Source: Ferranicluibacter quercicola
Lineage (GTDB): Bacteria > Pseudomonadota > Alphaproteobacteria > Rhizobiales > Rhizobiaceae
Assembly: GCF_021168455.1 (NCBI RefSeq)
Contig: NZ_JAJOZR010000013.1
Coordinates: 87,865 to 151,864 of the forward strand
Length of the DNA stretch: 64,000 nucleotides
Reading direction: 5' to 3'
Shown in pieces: positions 1 to 6,547 of this stretch (the first letter of the stretch is position 1; each line of letters opens with the position of its first letter). The notes beneath the pieces were generated by a model, which saw only the letters and a program-made list of their open reading frames with translations, ran no database searches and had not been told where the DNA came from. Made by a program: the position numbers and the translations under genes.

Positions 1-1
1 T

Positions 2-352
2 GCGCTTTTTCTCAACCTCAACATGGCGCCCACAGAAGAGATGATCCTGATTTCCTACAAGATGACGCCATGGCACGCGCTGGCGACCATCGGCCTGTCG
101 ATCCTCGTCATGCACGCCTTCGTCTACGCCGTGTCGTTCAAGGGCGGGCATGCGCTGGAAGATACACCGGGGTGGCATGCGCTGATCCGGTTCACGCTGC
201 CGGGCTACGTCATCGCGCTGCTGGTCAGCGTCTACTGCCTGTGGAGTTTCGGCAGGCTCGACGGCACCGGCTCCATGCCGACATTGATGTCCACCATCGT
301 GCTCGGTTTTCCCGGCGCGATCGGCGCTGCCGCCGCGCGGCTGATCCTGTGA
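2..352 (+). CDS. TIGR02587-type integral membrane protein, C-terminal part
   Basis: This is the 3' end of a gene that begins upstream of the window: the frame is open from the first base, so the ATG at 23 is probably internal. About 116 residues remain, with three hydrophobic segments (roughly from LATIGLSILVMHAFVYAV, from LPGYVIALLVSVYCLW, and from LMSTIVLGFPGAIGAAAARLIL at the C-terminus). The next gene starts 7 bases after the stop and encodes a TIGR02588-like protein. Those two families are known to be neighbours in rhizobia, and this pairing is the main reason for the call. The function is unknown; an inner-membrane location is inferred from the hydrophobic segments. Confidence 0.7.
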   Translation, partial: ALFLNLNMAPTEEMILISYKMTPWHALATIGLSILVMHAFVYAVSFKGGHALEDTPGWHALIRFTLPGYVIALLVSVYCLWSFGRLDGTGSMPTLMSTIVLGFPGAIGAAAARLIL

Positions 353-359
353 GGTTGTC

Positions 360-767
360 ATGCCACGTTCCCGCCGCAAGATCGTCCGCCGCCATCCGCA
401 CTGGATCGAGTGGACCACGGGTCTTCTCTCCACCGCGCTCGTGGTTACCATGACCGGCATGATCGTCTATCACGGCGTGACGGCCGAGGATGCCGCGCCG
501 GATCTCAGCGTCACCGTCACGGCGCAGCGGCAGACCATGCAGGGTTTCGCGCTATCCTTCGTCGTCTCCAATGCCGGGAAGAAGACGGCGGCCGGCGTAC
601 CCGTGACGGGGCGGCTGCTGGATGGCGAAGGGCAGGCGGTGGAAACGCGGGAGGTGACCATCGACTACGTGCCCGCCCAGTCGCAGGTGGAAGGCACCCT
701 CCTGTTTTCCGGCAACCCCCGCGGCTATCGGGTCGACCTTCGTGCCTCCGGTTACAGCGATCCCTGA
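360..767 (+). CDS. TIGR02588 family protein
   Basis: This 135-residue protein has a basic N-terminus (MPRSRRKIVRRH), one transmembrane segment at about residues 20-40, and an exported C-terminal domain that looks like an immunoglobulin-type beta fold: alternating hydrophobic strands with NAGKKTAAGVPVTGRL in the middle. It matches what I know of the TIGR02588 family, which sits directly after TIGR02587. The ATG is 7 bases from the upstream stop, so the two are almost certainly co-transcribed and translationally linked. No catalytic motif is visible. The biochemical role is unknown. Confidence 0.7.
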   Translation: MPRSRRKIVRRHPHWIEWTTGLLSTALVVTMTGMIVYHGVTAEDAAPDLSVTVTAQRQTMQGFALSFVVSNAGKKTAAGVPVTGRLLDGEGQAVETREVTIDYVPAQSQVEGTLLFSGNPRGYRVDLRASGYSDP

Positions 768-791
768 CGTACGCTCTCTTTGCTTTCGCCA

Positions 792-992
792 CTAGTGAAC
801 ACGGTCGGCCATGGCCTTCCGGGTTGCGGCAATGTGCGCGGTCACGGCCTCGCGGGCCGTGGCGGGATCGGCATAGACTTTGCCATCGAGCGGCCAGACA
901 TGGAACTTAACGGCCATGAAGCGTAGGCCGCGTGCGTGCGGCATCAGAGCGCCGACGGCTTCGCCGGCAATCTCAACGATCTGTTTATGCAT
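792..992 (-). CDS. Small conserved-looking hypothetical protein with a GSR promoter
   Basis: The product is 66 residues, starting MHKQIVEIAGEAV. I chose this start because a GGGAG Shine-Dalgarno lies about 7 bases upstream; a longer reading to 1040 adds only an Arg/Ala-rich tail. The protein is soluble, with no signal peptide. It has an aromatic centre (VKFHVWPLDGKVY) and an Ala-rich helical tail. I recognise no family. The strongest context clue is a perfect EcfG-type promoter at 1069-1093 on the same strand, 76 bases upstream of the start, which puts it in the general stress regulon. Codon use is like its neighbours. Confidence 0.6.
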   Translation of the reverse strand: MHKQIVEIAGEAVGALMPHARGLRFMAVKFHVWPLDGKVYADPATAREAVTAHIAATRKAMADRVH

Positions 993-1068
993 GTTTTTCT
1001 CCCGCCGCCGTGCCCCGGCAGCCCGTCTCGTCGCAGCCACGACGGTCTGTCGTGTGCTGCGACGGGAA

Positions 1069-1093
1069 AACGGCAGGCGAGGCCTATCGTTCC
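1069..1093 (-). promoter_or_regulatory. EcfG-type general stress promoter
   Basis: Read on the minus strand this is GGAAC, 17 bases, then GTT, with C before GTT, which matches the alphaproteobacterial EcfG consensus GGAAC-N16/17-CGTT. It points at the 66-residue gene ending at 792. The match is seen in the sequence; the activity is inferred. Confidence 0.6.
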
Positions 1094-1165
1094 GCGACCG
1101 ACATCAAACAAACTTGTCCGCAGCGCGAGCTTCGTTTGATGAGAGGCCGAACCGGCGGTCGCGGC

Positions 1166-2422
1166 TCAGGCGACGAAACGTTCCGGACGATAGGGGCCGA
1201 GATCGACCACCGTCGTGCGTTCTCCGGTCATCTTTTCCGCCAGCGCGCGACCGGTGACGGGGCCGAGGGTCATGCCGTGATGGGCATGGCCGAAAGCGAA
1301 CCACAGACCTTCGTGCCGCGGCGCCTTGCCGATGATGGGCATCATATCCGGCGTGCAAGGCCGCGCGCCCATCCACGGCTCCTCGTCCCGGCGCTCGGCA
1401 AGCGGGAAGAAGTCGCGGGCGACGCGCTCGGCGCGGGCGAGCTGCACAGGCGTCTTCGGCGCATCGCGGGTCGCGAACTCGGCGCCGGTCGTGAGCCGGA
1501 TTCCGCGCAGCATCGGCGCGAGGAAATAGCCCTTCTCGGCGTCGAGCACCCAGTTGTTGAGCTGCTCGCCCGCCTGCGTGCCGTAATGCATGTGGTAGCC
1601 GCGCTTGACCGCGAGCGGGAAGCGGTAGCCGAGCTTGCGGGTGACGGTGTCCGCCCAGGGACCCAGCGCCACGACGACCTCTGCCGCCTCGATCGGGCCG
1701 TCCGGCGAGGCGATGCGCCAGCCGGGGCCTTCCAGAACATGCTCGAGCGTTGCCGCATCGCCCGCAACCAGGCGCCCCCCGAGGGACTGGAAATAGGCGA
1801 GATAGGCCTTGTTCAGGCTGTGGGGATCGCGGATCGACCAGGGATCGGTCCAGCGCAGGCCGCCGGCAAGGTCGATGCGAATCGAGGGTTCCAGCGTCTT
1901 GACGTCGCTCGGCGACAGCTTCTGGTGATTGACGCCGAAGCCCGCCGACAGACGCTCGGCCTCCTTGTAGGCAGCATCCCGCGCGGCATCCGTGCGAAAG
2001 ACCTTCATCCAGCCATCGCGCTGGATGAGGTTGTCGGCACCGGATGCCTTGATGAGATCGTCATGTTCGGTGATCGAGTTCTCGATCAGCGGGGCATAGA
2101 GTCTTGCGATGTGCTGGTGTTGGGTTAAGCCGGAATTCCACCAGTAGCGCACCAGAAATGGCACGAGGCCCGGCAGGGCCTTGAGGTGGTAATGGGCGTC
2201 GATCGTGTTGTTGAGGGCGTAGCGAAACAGCGCGCCGAAATCATGGGGGAAGCCGTAGGGCACGACGCCTTCGCGCTGGATGAGGCCGGCATTGCCGAAG
2301 GAGGTCTCCTCCCCGGCCCCGCGGCGATCCACGAGCAGAACCGACTTTCCGCGCCGCGCGAGATGGATCGCCGTGGACAGGCCGACAATCCCCGCACCCA
2401 GAACCGCCACATCCGTCTTCAT
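1166..2422 (-). CDS. FAD-dependent D-amino-acid dehydrogenase-like oxidoreductase
   Basis: This 418-residue DAO-family flavoprotein opens with a Rossmann dinucleotide motif (VLGAGIVGLSTAIHLARRG) in its first 25 residues. It ends with the typical C-terminal FAD-contact block (PIIGKAPRHEGLWFAFGHAH, then GMTLGP). The length and the GNAG segment after the first strand fit the DadA-like branch, which oxidises D-amino acids to 2-oxo acids and passes electrons to the respiratory chain. There is no racemase gene (dadX) next to it, so the substrate is not fixed by context. A glycine/sarcosine-type oxidase is the main alternative. The gene is alone in its transcription unit, with convergent or unrelated neighbours. 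Confidence 0.75.
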   Translation of the reverse strand: MKTDVAVLGAGIVGLSTAIHLARRGKSVLLVDRRGAGEETSFGNAGLIQREGVVPYGFPHDFGALFRYALNNTIDAHYHLKALPGLVPFLVRYWWNSGLTQHQHIARLYAPLIENSITEHDDLIKASGADNLIQRDGWMKVFRTDAARDAAYKEAERLSAGFGVNHQKLSPSDVKTLEPSIRIDLAGGLRWTDPWSIRDPHSLNKAYLAYFQSLGGRLVAGDAATLEHVLEGPGWRIASPDGPIEAAEVVVALGPWADTVTRKLGYRFPLAVKRGYHMHYGTQAGEQLNNWVLDAEKGYFLAPMLRGIRLTTGAEFATRDAPKTPVQLARAERVARDFFPLAERRDEEPWMGARPCTPDMMPIIGKAPRHEGLWFAFGHAHHGMTLGPVTGRALAEKMTGERTTVVDLGPYRPERFVA

Positions 2423-2539
2423 CTGCTCAACTCCATGTTCCCAGTGCGTCGCGTCTTCGTGCCTATGTCAGCATTTTCCAGCGGTTCTGCAACAGGTCTG
2501 ATCGCGAATCCCCCGTTCGGCGACCCTCCCCGCACAACG

Positions 2540-2564
2540 AAAAAGGGAGCGGCAAACCGCTCCC
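2540..2564 (-). terminator. Rho-independent terminator of the DUF1328 gene
   Basis: An 8-bp stem (GGGAGCGG / CCGCTCCC, 2545-2552 with 2557-2564) and a 4-base loop are followed on the minus strand by a T-run (A-run at 2540-2544 on the plus strand). It lies 36 bases beyond the stop at 2601. Confidence 0.75.
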
Positions 2565-2600
2565 TCCTCAAGTTTATCCATGACCTCGTTTCATCAATGC

Positions 2601-2768
2601 TCAGGTGCGGCGGCGCATGAGGCCGGCAACGAGCGAGATGACGAGGAAAGCAAGAAACAGGAAGAACAGGATCTGCGCGATACCGGCCGACGCGCCGGCA
2701 ATGCCGCCGAACCCGAGAACACCTGCAATGATAGCAACGACGAGAAAAACAAGTGCGTAGTAAAGCAT
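2601..2768 (-). CDS. DUF1328 small membrane protein
   Basis: The product is 55 residues, MLYYALVFLVVAII..., with two transmembrane helices separated by a Gly/Ala-rich turn and a C-terminal arginine cluster (MRRRT). This is the standard shape and length of DUF1328/YtjA-type proteins, which are found in many proteobacteria and whose function is not known. The start at 2768 is supported by a GAGGAAG Shine-Dalgarno; an ATG further upstream would lack one. A perfect EcfG-type promoter lies 32 bases before the start, so it is very probably a stress-induced inner-membrane protein. It is monocistronic, with its own terminator. Confidence 0.85.
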   Translation of the reverse strand: MLYYALVFLVVAIIAGVLGFGGIAGASAGIAQILFFLFLAFLVISLVAGLMRRRT

Positions 2769-2799
2769 GACTTCTTCCTCCGATGAACACATGCCGATT

Positions 2800-2824
2800 A
2801 ACGCATCACGACATCGTTTGTTCC
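2800..2824 (-). promoter_or_regulatory. EcfG-type general stress promoter
   Basis: On the minus strand this is GGAAC-N17-GTT with C before GTT, 32 bases from the DUF1328 start codon. It has the same spacing as the promoters at 1069, 3037 and 4716. Confidence 0.7.
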
Positions 2825-3036
2825 TTTCATGCTTGCAAAGCGCTTCAGGACAGATGGTGGCTGCGGGCGGTGGGCCCTGACGGCAAGCCGCCCTAACCTT
2901 GCTGCTGGAAAGACGATGTTATGATGTGCAGTCGCCAAAGCTTTGCGCGCCACGCGAGGCGGACCGGACCTTAAGTATTCCTTCACCATAATCGGAGCGC
3001 TGGTTCATTTTGACACGCCGCCGCCACAGGATATGC

Positions 3037-3061
3037 GGAACTTCACCGTGCAAGAGGCGTT
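3037..3061 (+). promoter_or_regulatory. EcfG-type general stress promoter
   Basis: GGAAC at 3037-3041, 17 bases, GTT at 3059-3061, with C at 3058. It lies 32 bases upstream of the ATG of the NepR-like gene. Confidence 0.7.
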
Positions 3062-3093
3062 GAGTTCACAATCCATCGAGGCGAGACACCGAC

Positions 3094-3294
3094 ATGACCG
3101 TACCAAACGCACATATCTGGAAGTCCGTTGCGGCCTCGGCGCGGCCTGCGTCGCGTTCGAATGAAAAGAACCTTCACATCGGCCAGACGCTCAAGGATCT
3201 CTACTTCAACGGCAACATGCCGGCGACGGATGGACGGTTCGAGCAATTGCTGGAAGCGCTGGATTCGTCGGAGGATCGCCGCGACCGGCACTGA
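3094..3294 (+). CDS. Second NepR-like protein (putative anti-sigma factor paralogue)
   Basis: The product is 66 residues. Its central 29 residues, beginning at IGQTLKDLY, align without gaps to the core of the window's clear NepR (5337-5522). Eight positions are identical, including the I, L, Y, F, LL and terminal LD pattern that marks the two NepR helices. The usual EPxPDxF turn is degenerate (PATDGRF). NepR proteins bind and block the EcfG sigma factor until phosphorylated PhyR removes them. Some rhizobia are known to carry more than one NepR. An EcfG-type promoter sits 32 bases upstream, which would make it a feedback inhibitor. It could instead be a diverged paralogue that no longer binds sigma. 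Confidence 0.5.
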   Translation: MTVPNAHIWKSVAASARPASRSNEKNLHIGQTLKDLYFNGNMPATDGRFEQLLEALDSSEDRRDRH

Positions 3295-3313
3295 CCCTAT
3301 CCCGGCAGATATG

Positions 3314-3344
3314 AAAAAGGCGGCTCTCACGAGCCGCCTTTTTT
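3314..3344. terminator. Bidirectional rho-independent terminator
   Basis: An 8-bp GC stem (3319-3326 with 3331-3338) with a TCAC loop is flanked by five A on the left and six T on the right. It serves the NepR-like gene on the plus strand and the PRC-barrel gene on the minus strand. Confidence 0.85.
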
Positions 3345-3393
3345 CGTGTCCGGCGCCAGGCGGGCGAACCATCGTTCGCCCGGCGCAACGGGA

Positions 3394-4362
3394 TCAGGGT
3401 TTCGGATTGGCGAGCACGATGCTGCCGGGATCGGCTTTGTATGCGGCAGCGTCGTAAGCGGGCTGGGTTTCCAGCTGCTCCTTGGTATAGGGCGAATAGA
3501 TGGTCATCGCGCCCTTGGCGTCGGCCATTACCTGAATATTGGCTGCGCTCATCGCCACCGGCTTTTGCGCGATGCCGAGGAAGCCGCCGACATCGATGAT
3601 ATAGGCCTCGAGCTTGCCGTCCTTCGACAGGATCACGTCGCCGACCTCGCCGATCTTGGTGTCGTCGGCCACCTTCACCGGCGTGCCGATCAGCTTGTCG
3701 GCCGACAGCATGGCGGCATCGACCGGCTTCAGCTCGTCCGTGGGCTCGACCGTCGCGGTGGTCGCGGCATCCGGCGCCAGATCGGGATCGGTCATCTCCG
3801 GAGTCGTGCCCGTCTGCGGAACGGCCGGGTCGGCGCCGGCCGCGTCCATCGGCACTTCTGTATTTTCGGGCGTCGCAAGCGGCTTGGTCGCGCTGTCGGC
3901 GGCGGGCGGCGTGGCCGCGGCCGTGTCCTTGGTCACGGCCCCATCCATGACGGCCTTGCGCTGAAAGGCCGGGGCGGCTTCCAAGTCCTGCTTGGTCATC
4001 GACACCACGAGGATCTTGGATCCATCGCGCTCCGACCACGAGGCGCGGTCGAAATTGACGGCCACGTCCTTTTCGCCGATGCCGAGAAAGCCGCCGACGC
4101 CGACGACGAGCGCTTCGGTCGCGCCGGCCGCGTTGATCACGACATCCTTGACCTCGCCGATCGCCTCGCCTTCCTCATCGACACCGGTATAGACCGTCTT
4201 GCCGATGACGTTGGAGGCGAGCATATCGTCTCCGGCCGCGGCAGCCGCCGGGGCCGTGGCTGCCGGGGCTGTGGCTGCCGGTGCTGCCGGCGTCTGTTGC
4301 GCCAGTGCGGTACCGGCGAGCGCGGCAGCAAGAACGGTGCTTGCCAGAAGAGTTTTCAGCAT
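3394..4362 (-). CDS. Exported protein with two PRC-barrel domains
   Basis: The product is 322 residues from MLKTLLASTVLAAAL. The N-terminus is a clear Sec signal peptide ending near ALAQQ (about residue 23). An Ala/Pro/Thr-rich stretch follows, then PRC-barrel domain 1 (about 45-130; VIGKTVYTG, IGEVKDVVI, GGFLGIGEKDVAV), a low-complexity linker rich in Pro, Ala, Thr and Asp, and PRC-barrel domain 2 (about 225-310; LIGTPVKV, IGEVGDVIL, GGFLGIAQKPVAM). PRC barrels are small beta domains used for protein or RNA contacts; exported double-PRC proteins are common in rhizobia with no defined role. The start is supported by a GGAGC ribosome site. An EcfG-like promoter at 4645-4670 points this way but leaves a long 280-base leader. 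Confidence 0.8.
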   Translation of the reverse strand: MLKTLLASTVLAAALAGTALAQQTPAAPAATAPAATAPAAAAAGDDMLASNVIGKTVYTGVDEEGEAIGEVKDVVINAAGATEALVVGVGGFLGIGEKDVAVNFDRASWSERDGSKILVVSMTKQDLEAAPAFQRKAVMDGAVTKDTAAATPPAADSATKPLATPENTEVPMDAAGADPAVPQTGTTPEMTDPDLAPDAATTATVEPTDELKPVDAAMLSADKLIGTPVKVADDTKIGEVGDVILSKDGKLEAYIIDVGGFLGIAQKPVAMSAANIQVMADAKGAMTIYSPYTKEQLETQPAYDAAAYKADPGSIVLANPKP

Positions 4363-4644
4363 CGGATTGCTCCTTGGAACGTGAGAAGATGGGAGAAGGT
4401 CGGATGACGGGCCGGGGTTGCGAAGCGCGGAGGACACCATGTCGGATGTCGCGTCTCGCCGGGTTGAAAGCTGGAAGACCGTGTGAAGGGCGAAACGCAT
4501 CTTAAAACGCGTACCGGCGGCCATCATGGCCGACTTCGTGTCGCAGGGCCGATCGTTCCGGCCCGTCCGTGACACTGGAAACGTCGCTGGTCTCGCGCCG
4601 TCAGCAGCCACACCACACTATCCCTTCATCCACACAGCCTCAAA

Positions 4645-4670
4645 AACGCAGGCAGAGCGGCTTTTGTTCC
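4645..4670 (-). promoter_or_regulatory. EcfG-type promoter candidate, minus strand
   Basis: On the minus strand this is GGAAC-N18-GTT (N17-CGTT). It would read toward the PRC-barrel gene at 4362. The 4363-4780 gap holds no gene that I can support; besides this site it holds the divergent promoter at 4716-4740. The long leader lowers confidence. Confidence 0.4.
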
Positions 4671-4715
4671 GCGAGACCGGGACGACGGCCTTGGACCCGG
4701 TGTCGATGACCGTCT

Positions 4716-4740
4716 GGAACAAAAGCGAGGAACGCGCGTT
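4716..4740 (+). promoter_or_regulatory. EcfG-type general stress promoter
   Basis: GGAAC at 4716-4720, 17 bases, GTT at 4738-4740 preceded by C. It lies 40 bases upstream of the DUF3309 start and probably also serves the lipoprotein gene behind it. Confidence 0.7.
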
Positions 4741-4780
4741 GTAGCTCCGCATTCCGAATGAACCCAAAGAGGAACCGCCA

Positions 4781-4936
4781 ATGCTCGGCACCATTCTCGT
4801 GATCGTCCTCGTACTCCTGCTCATCGGCGCATTGCCGACGTGGGGCCACAGCCGCAGCTGGGGCTACGGACCTTCCGGTGGACTGGGCCTGGTGGTCGTT
4901 ATCCTTCTTGTGTTGGTCCTTATGGGACGCATTTAA
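4781..4936 (+). CDS. DUF3309 small membrane protein
   Basis: The product is 51 residues: MLGTILVIVLVLLLIGALPTW, then a short HSRSWGYGPSGG loop and a second helix ending LVLMGRI. Two hydrophobic helices around a W/Y/G-rich loop are the hallmark of DUF3309, a short family of proteobacterial membrane proteins without known function. The ATG follows GAGGAACCGCCA, a good ribosome site. An EcfG promoter 40 bases upstream and the lipoprotein gene 55 bases downstream on the same strand suggest a two-gene stress-induced envelope unit ended by the terminator at 5270. Confidence 0.8.
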   Translation: MLGTILVIVLVLLLIGALPTWGHSRSWGYGPSGGLGLVVVILLVLVLMGRI

Positions 4937-4991
4937 AAACCCGGCTTTCCCAGAGGGCCATCCACACTACGTTGAACCGGAGGATACCATT

Positions 4992-5240
4992 ATGAAAAAA
5001 GCTCTTCTCGCCGTCGCCCTGATCATGCCGCTTGCAGCCTGCACCCAGACGGAACGCGGCGCCGGCATCGGTGCCGCATCGGGCGCCATCATCGGCGGCG
5101 TGGCCACAGGCAACGTCCGTGGCGCAGCGATCGGCGCAGGCGTCGGCGGCCTTGCCGGCGCGCTCATCGGCCAGGCAAACGAACCGGGCCGCTGCATCTA
5201 TCGCGACCGGAACGGCCGTCGCTACACGGCATCGTGCTGA
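4992..5240 (+). CDS. Glycine-zipper lipoprotein
   Basis: The product is 82 residues. The signal peptide MKKALLAVALIMPLAAC ends in a lipobox (LAAC), giving lipidation at Cys17. Next come glycine-zipper repeats (GAGIGAASGAIIGGVATG, GAAIGAGVGGLAGALIG), which resemble the outer-membrane SlyB/OsmB-type zipper, and a short tail with two cysteines around YRDRNGRRYTASC. OsmB-like zipper lipoproteins are classic osmotic/general stress products. The start at 4992 has GGAGG 8 bases upstream. It lies behind the EcfG-promoted DUF3309 gene. Confidence 0.8.
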   Translation: MKKALLAVALIMPLAACTQTERGAGIGAASGAIIGGVATGNVRGAAIGAGVGGLAGALIGQANEPGRCIYRDRNGRRYTASC

Positions 5241-5269
5241 TCGGATTGATCGGTCATCGACGAAAACGG

Positions 5270-5296
5270 AAAAACGGGCCTCGGCCCGTTTTTTTG
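5270..5296. terminator. Bidirectional rho-independent terminator
   Basis: A-run, ACGGGC / GCCCGT stem with a CTCG loop, and seven T. It lies between the lipoprotein gene (plus) and nepR (minus), so it ends both and shows that nothing is co-transcribed downstream of nepR. Confidence 0.8.
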
Positions 5297-5336
5297 TGTC
5301 CACCGTCCGGCTCGTGCTCGATCTCGTGATCGTCCG

Positions 5337-5522
5337 TCAGCCCTTGCGTGTCTTCTCGACGCTATCGAGTTGCTGCAGCAGATCGAGGAACACGTCGGGA
5401 AGAGGCTCCTGCTCGACGGCGTCGTAAAACGCTCTCAGCTTGGAAACGATCTGGCTGTTCGGGTCGATGGTCTCTCCACCTTGCAGAACCGGGCGGGGCT
5501 TGGAATCTGTCCTCTCTGCCAT
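5337..5522 (-). CDS. nepR: Anti-sigma factor NepR
   Basis: The product is 61 residues with the complete NepR core: IVSKLRAFYDAVEQEPLPDVF then LDLLQQLD, i.e. two amphipathic helices around the conserved EPLPDVF turn. NepR holds the ECF sigma factor EcfG inactive in the cytoplasm. On stress, phosphorylated PhyR uses its sigma-like domain to take NepR away. The gene is divergent from phyR, with 213 bases between the start codons, as in other rhizobia. Unusually, no ecfG gene follows it: the terminator at 5270 and an oppositely oriented lipoprotein gene come next. No strong Shine-Dalgarno is visible before the ATG. Confidence 0.9.
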   Translation of the reverse strand: MAERTDSKPRPVLQGGETIDPNSQIVSKLRAFYDAVEQEPLPDVFLDLLQQLDSVEKTRKG

Positions 5523-5647
5523 GATGTCAGGTCCGTTTCGTCCGAAATCCGGCCGCCCGCGTCCCGGCGCGACCCGTCAGCATCCTCAAAATGATCACGT
5601 CGACCTCATGCTTTGTAATTCTTGCCGATCAAACTTTCCACACGACG

Positions 5648-5672
5648 GGAAACATGGTCAAACGTCCCTGTT
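5648..5672 (+). promoter_or_regulatory. Near-consensus EcfG promoter of phyR
   Basis: GGAAA-N17-GTT, one mismatch from GGAAC, 63 bases before the phyR start. PhyR genes are often self-activated by EcfG. The spacing equals that of the perfect sites nearby, but one mismatch makes this tentative. Confidence 0.35.
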
Positions 5673-5735
5673 TCGACTCGTCGAACGATCAAACACTGTC
5701 CGGTTTCGGCGCCAATATATCGAAGGACGTCTTTC

Positions 5736-6539
5736 ATGTCACTTTCCATGCGGATCGCCGCTCACCTTCCCTATGTCCGCCGCTTCTCCCGCGCCATTAC
5801 GGGCTCGCAGACATCGGGCGACGCCTATGTGGCGGCCGTGCTGGAAGCGCTGATCGCCAATATCGACCTGTTTCCCAAAGCGTCGAGCGACCGGGTCAGC
5901 GTCTTCAAGCTCTACTGCTCGCTGTTCGAGACGATCACCATCAAGATCGATGAGGACGCGGTGAACTCGCCTTATGCATGGGAAAAGAAGGCTGCCGCCA
6001 ATCTGGCGCGGATCTCGCCCGATGCGCGCAAGGCATTCCTGCTCGTTTCCGTCGAGGGCTTCACCACCGATGAGACGGCGGAAATTCTCGACGTCACGCC
6101 GGATGCGGTCGCCGGGCTGATCCAGCAGGCGTCGGCGGACATCGCCCGGCAGGTCGTGACCGACATCCTCATCATCGAGGACGAGCCGCTGATCGCCATG
6201 GACATCGAGGATATGGTGCGCAGCCTCGGTCACGGCGTGGCGGGCATTGCCCGCACGCACAGCGAAGCGGTCGAGCTGTTCAAGCGGACATCGCCGAAGA
6301 TGGTTCTGGCCGACATCCAGCTGGCGGATGGCAGTTCGGGTATCGATGCGGTGAACGAAATTCTTGCGACGACGACCGTGCCCGTGATTTTCATCACGGC
6401 GTTTCCGGAGCGCCTGCTGACGGGCGAAAAGCCCGAGCCCGCCTTCCTCGTCACGAAGCCGTTCAACCCCGACATGGTCAAGGCGCTGATCAGCCAGGCG
6501 CTGTTCTTCGATGAGAACGCCCACGCCGGCGAGGCCTGA
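5736..6539 (+). CDS. phyR: General stress response regulator PhyR
   Basis: The product is 267 residues. The first 140 or so form the sigma-like domain (sigma2/sigma4 mimic; DETAEILDVTPDAVAGLI is the sigma4-type helix-turn-helix). The remainder is a receiver domain with acidic E148/D149, phosphoacceptor D193 (VLADIQLADG), T221 and K241 (TKPF). Phosphorylation exposes the sigma-like domain, which binds NepR and frees EcfG. The start at 5736 follows GAAGGACG; upstream in-frame ATGs are rejected because they would add a non-homologous tail. The gene is divergent from nepR. The sensor kinase (HWE/PhyK type) that normally feeds it is not adjacent. Confidence 0.95.
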   Translation: MSLSMRIAAHLPYVRRFSRAITGSQTSGDAYVAAVLEALIANIDLFPKASSDRVSVFKLYCSLFETITIKIDEDAVNSPYAWEKKAAANLARISPDARKAFLLVSVEGFTTDETAEILDVTPDAVAGLIQQASADIARQVVTDILIIEDEPLIAMDIEDMVRSLGHGVAGIARTHSEAVELFKRTSPKMVLADIQLADGSSGIDAVNEILATTTVPVIFITAFPERLLTGEKPEPAFLVTKPFNPDMVKALISQALFFDENAHAGEA

Positions 6540-6547
6540 GCGGGTTT

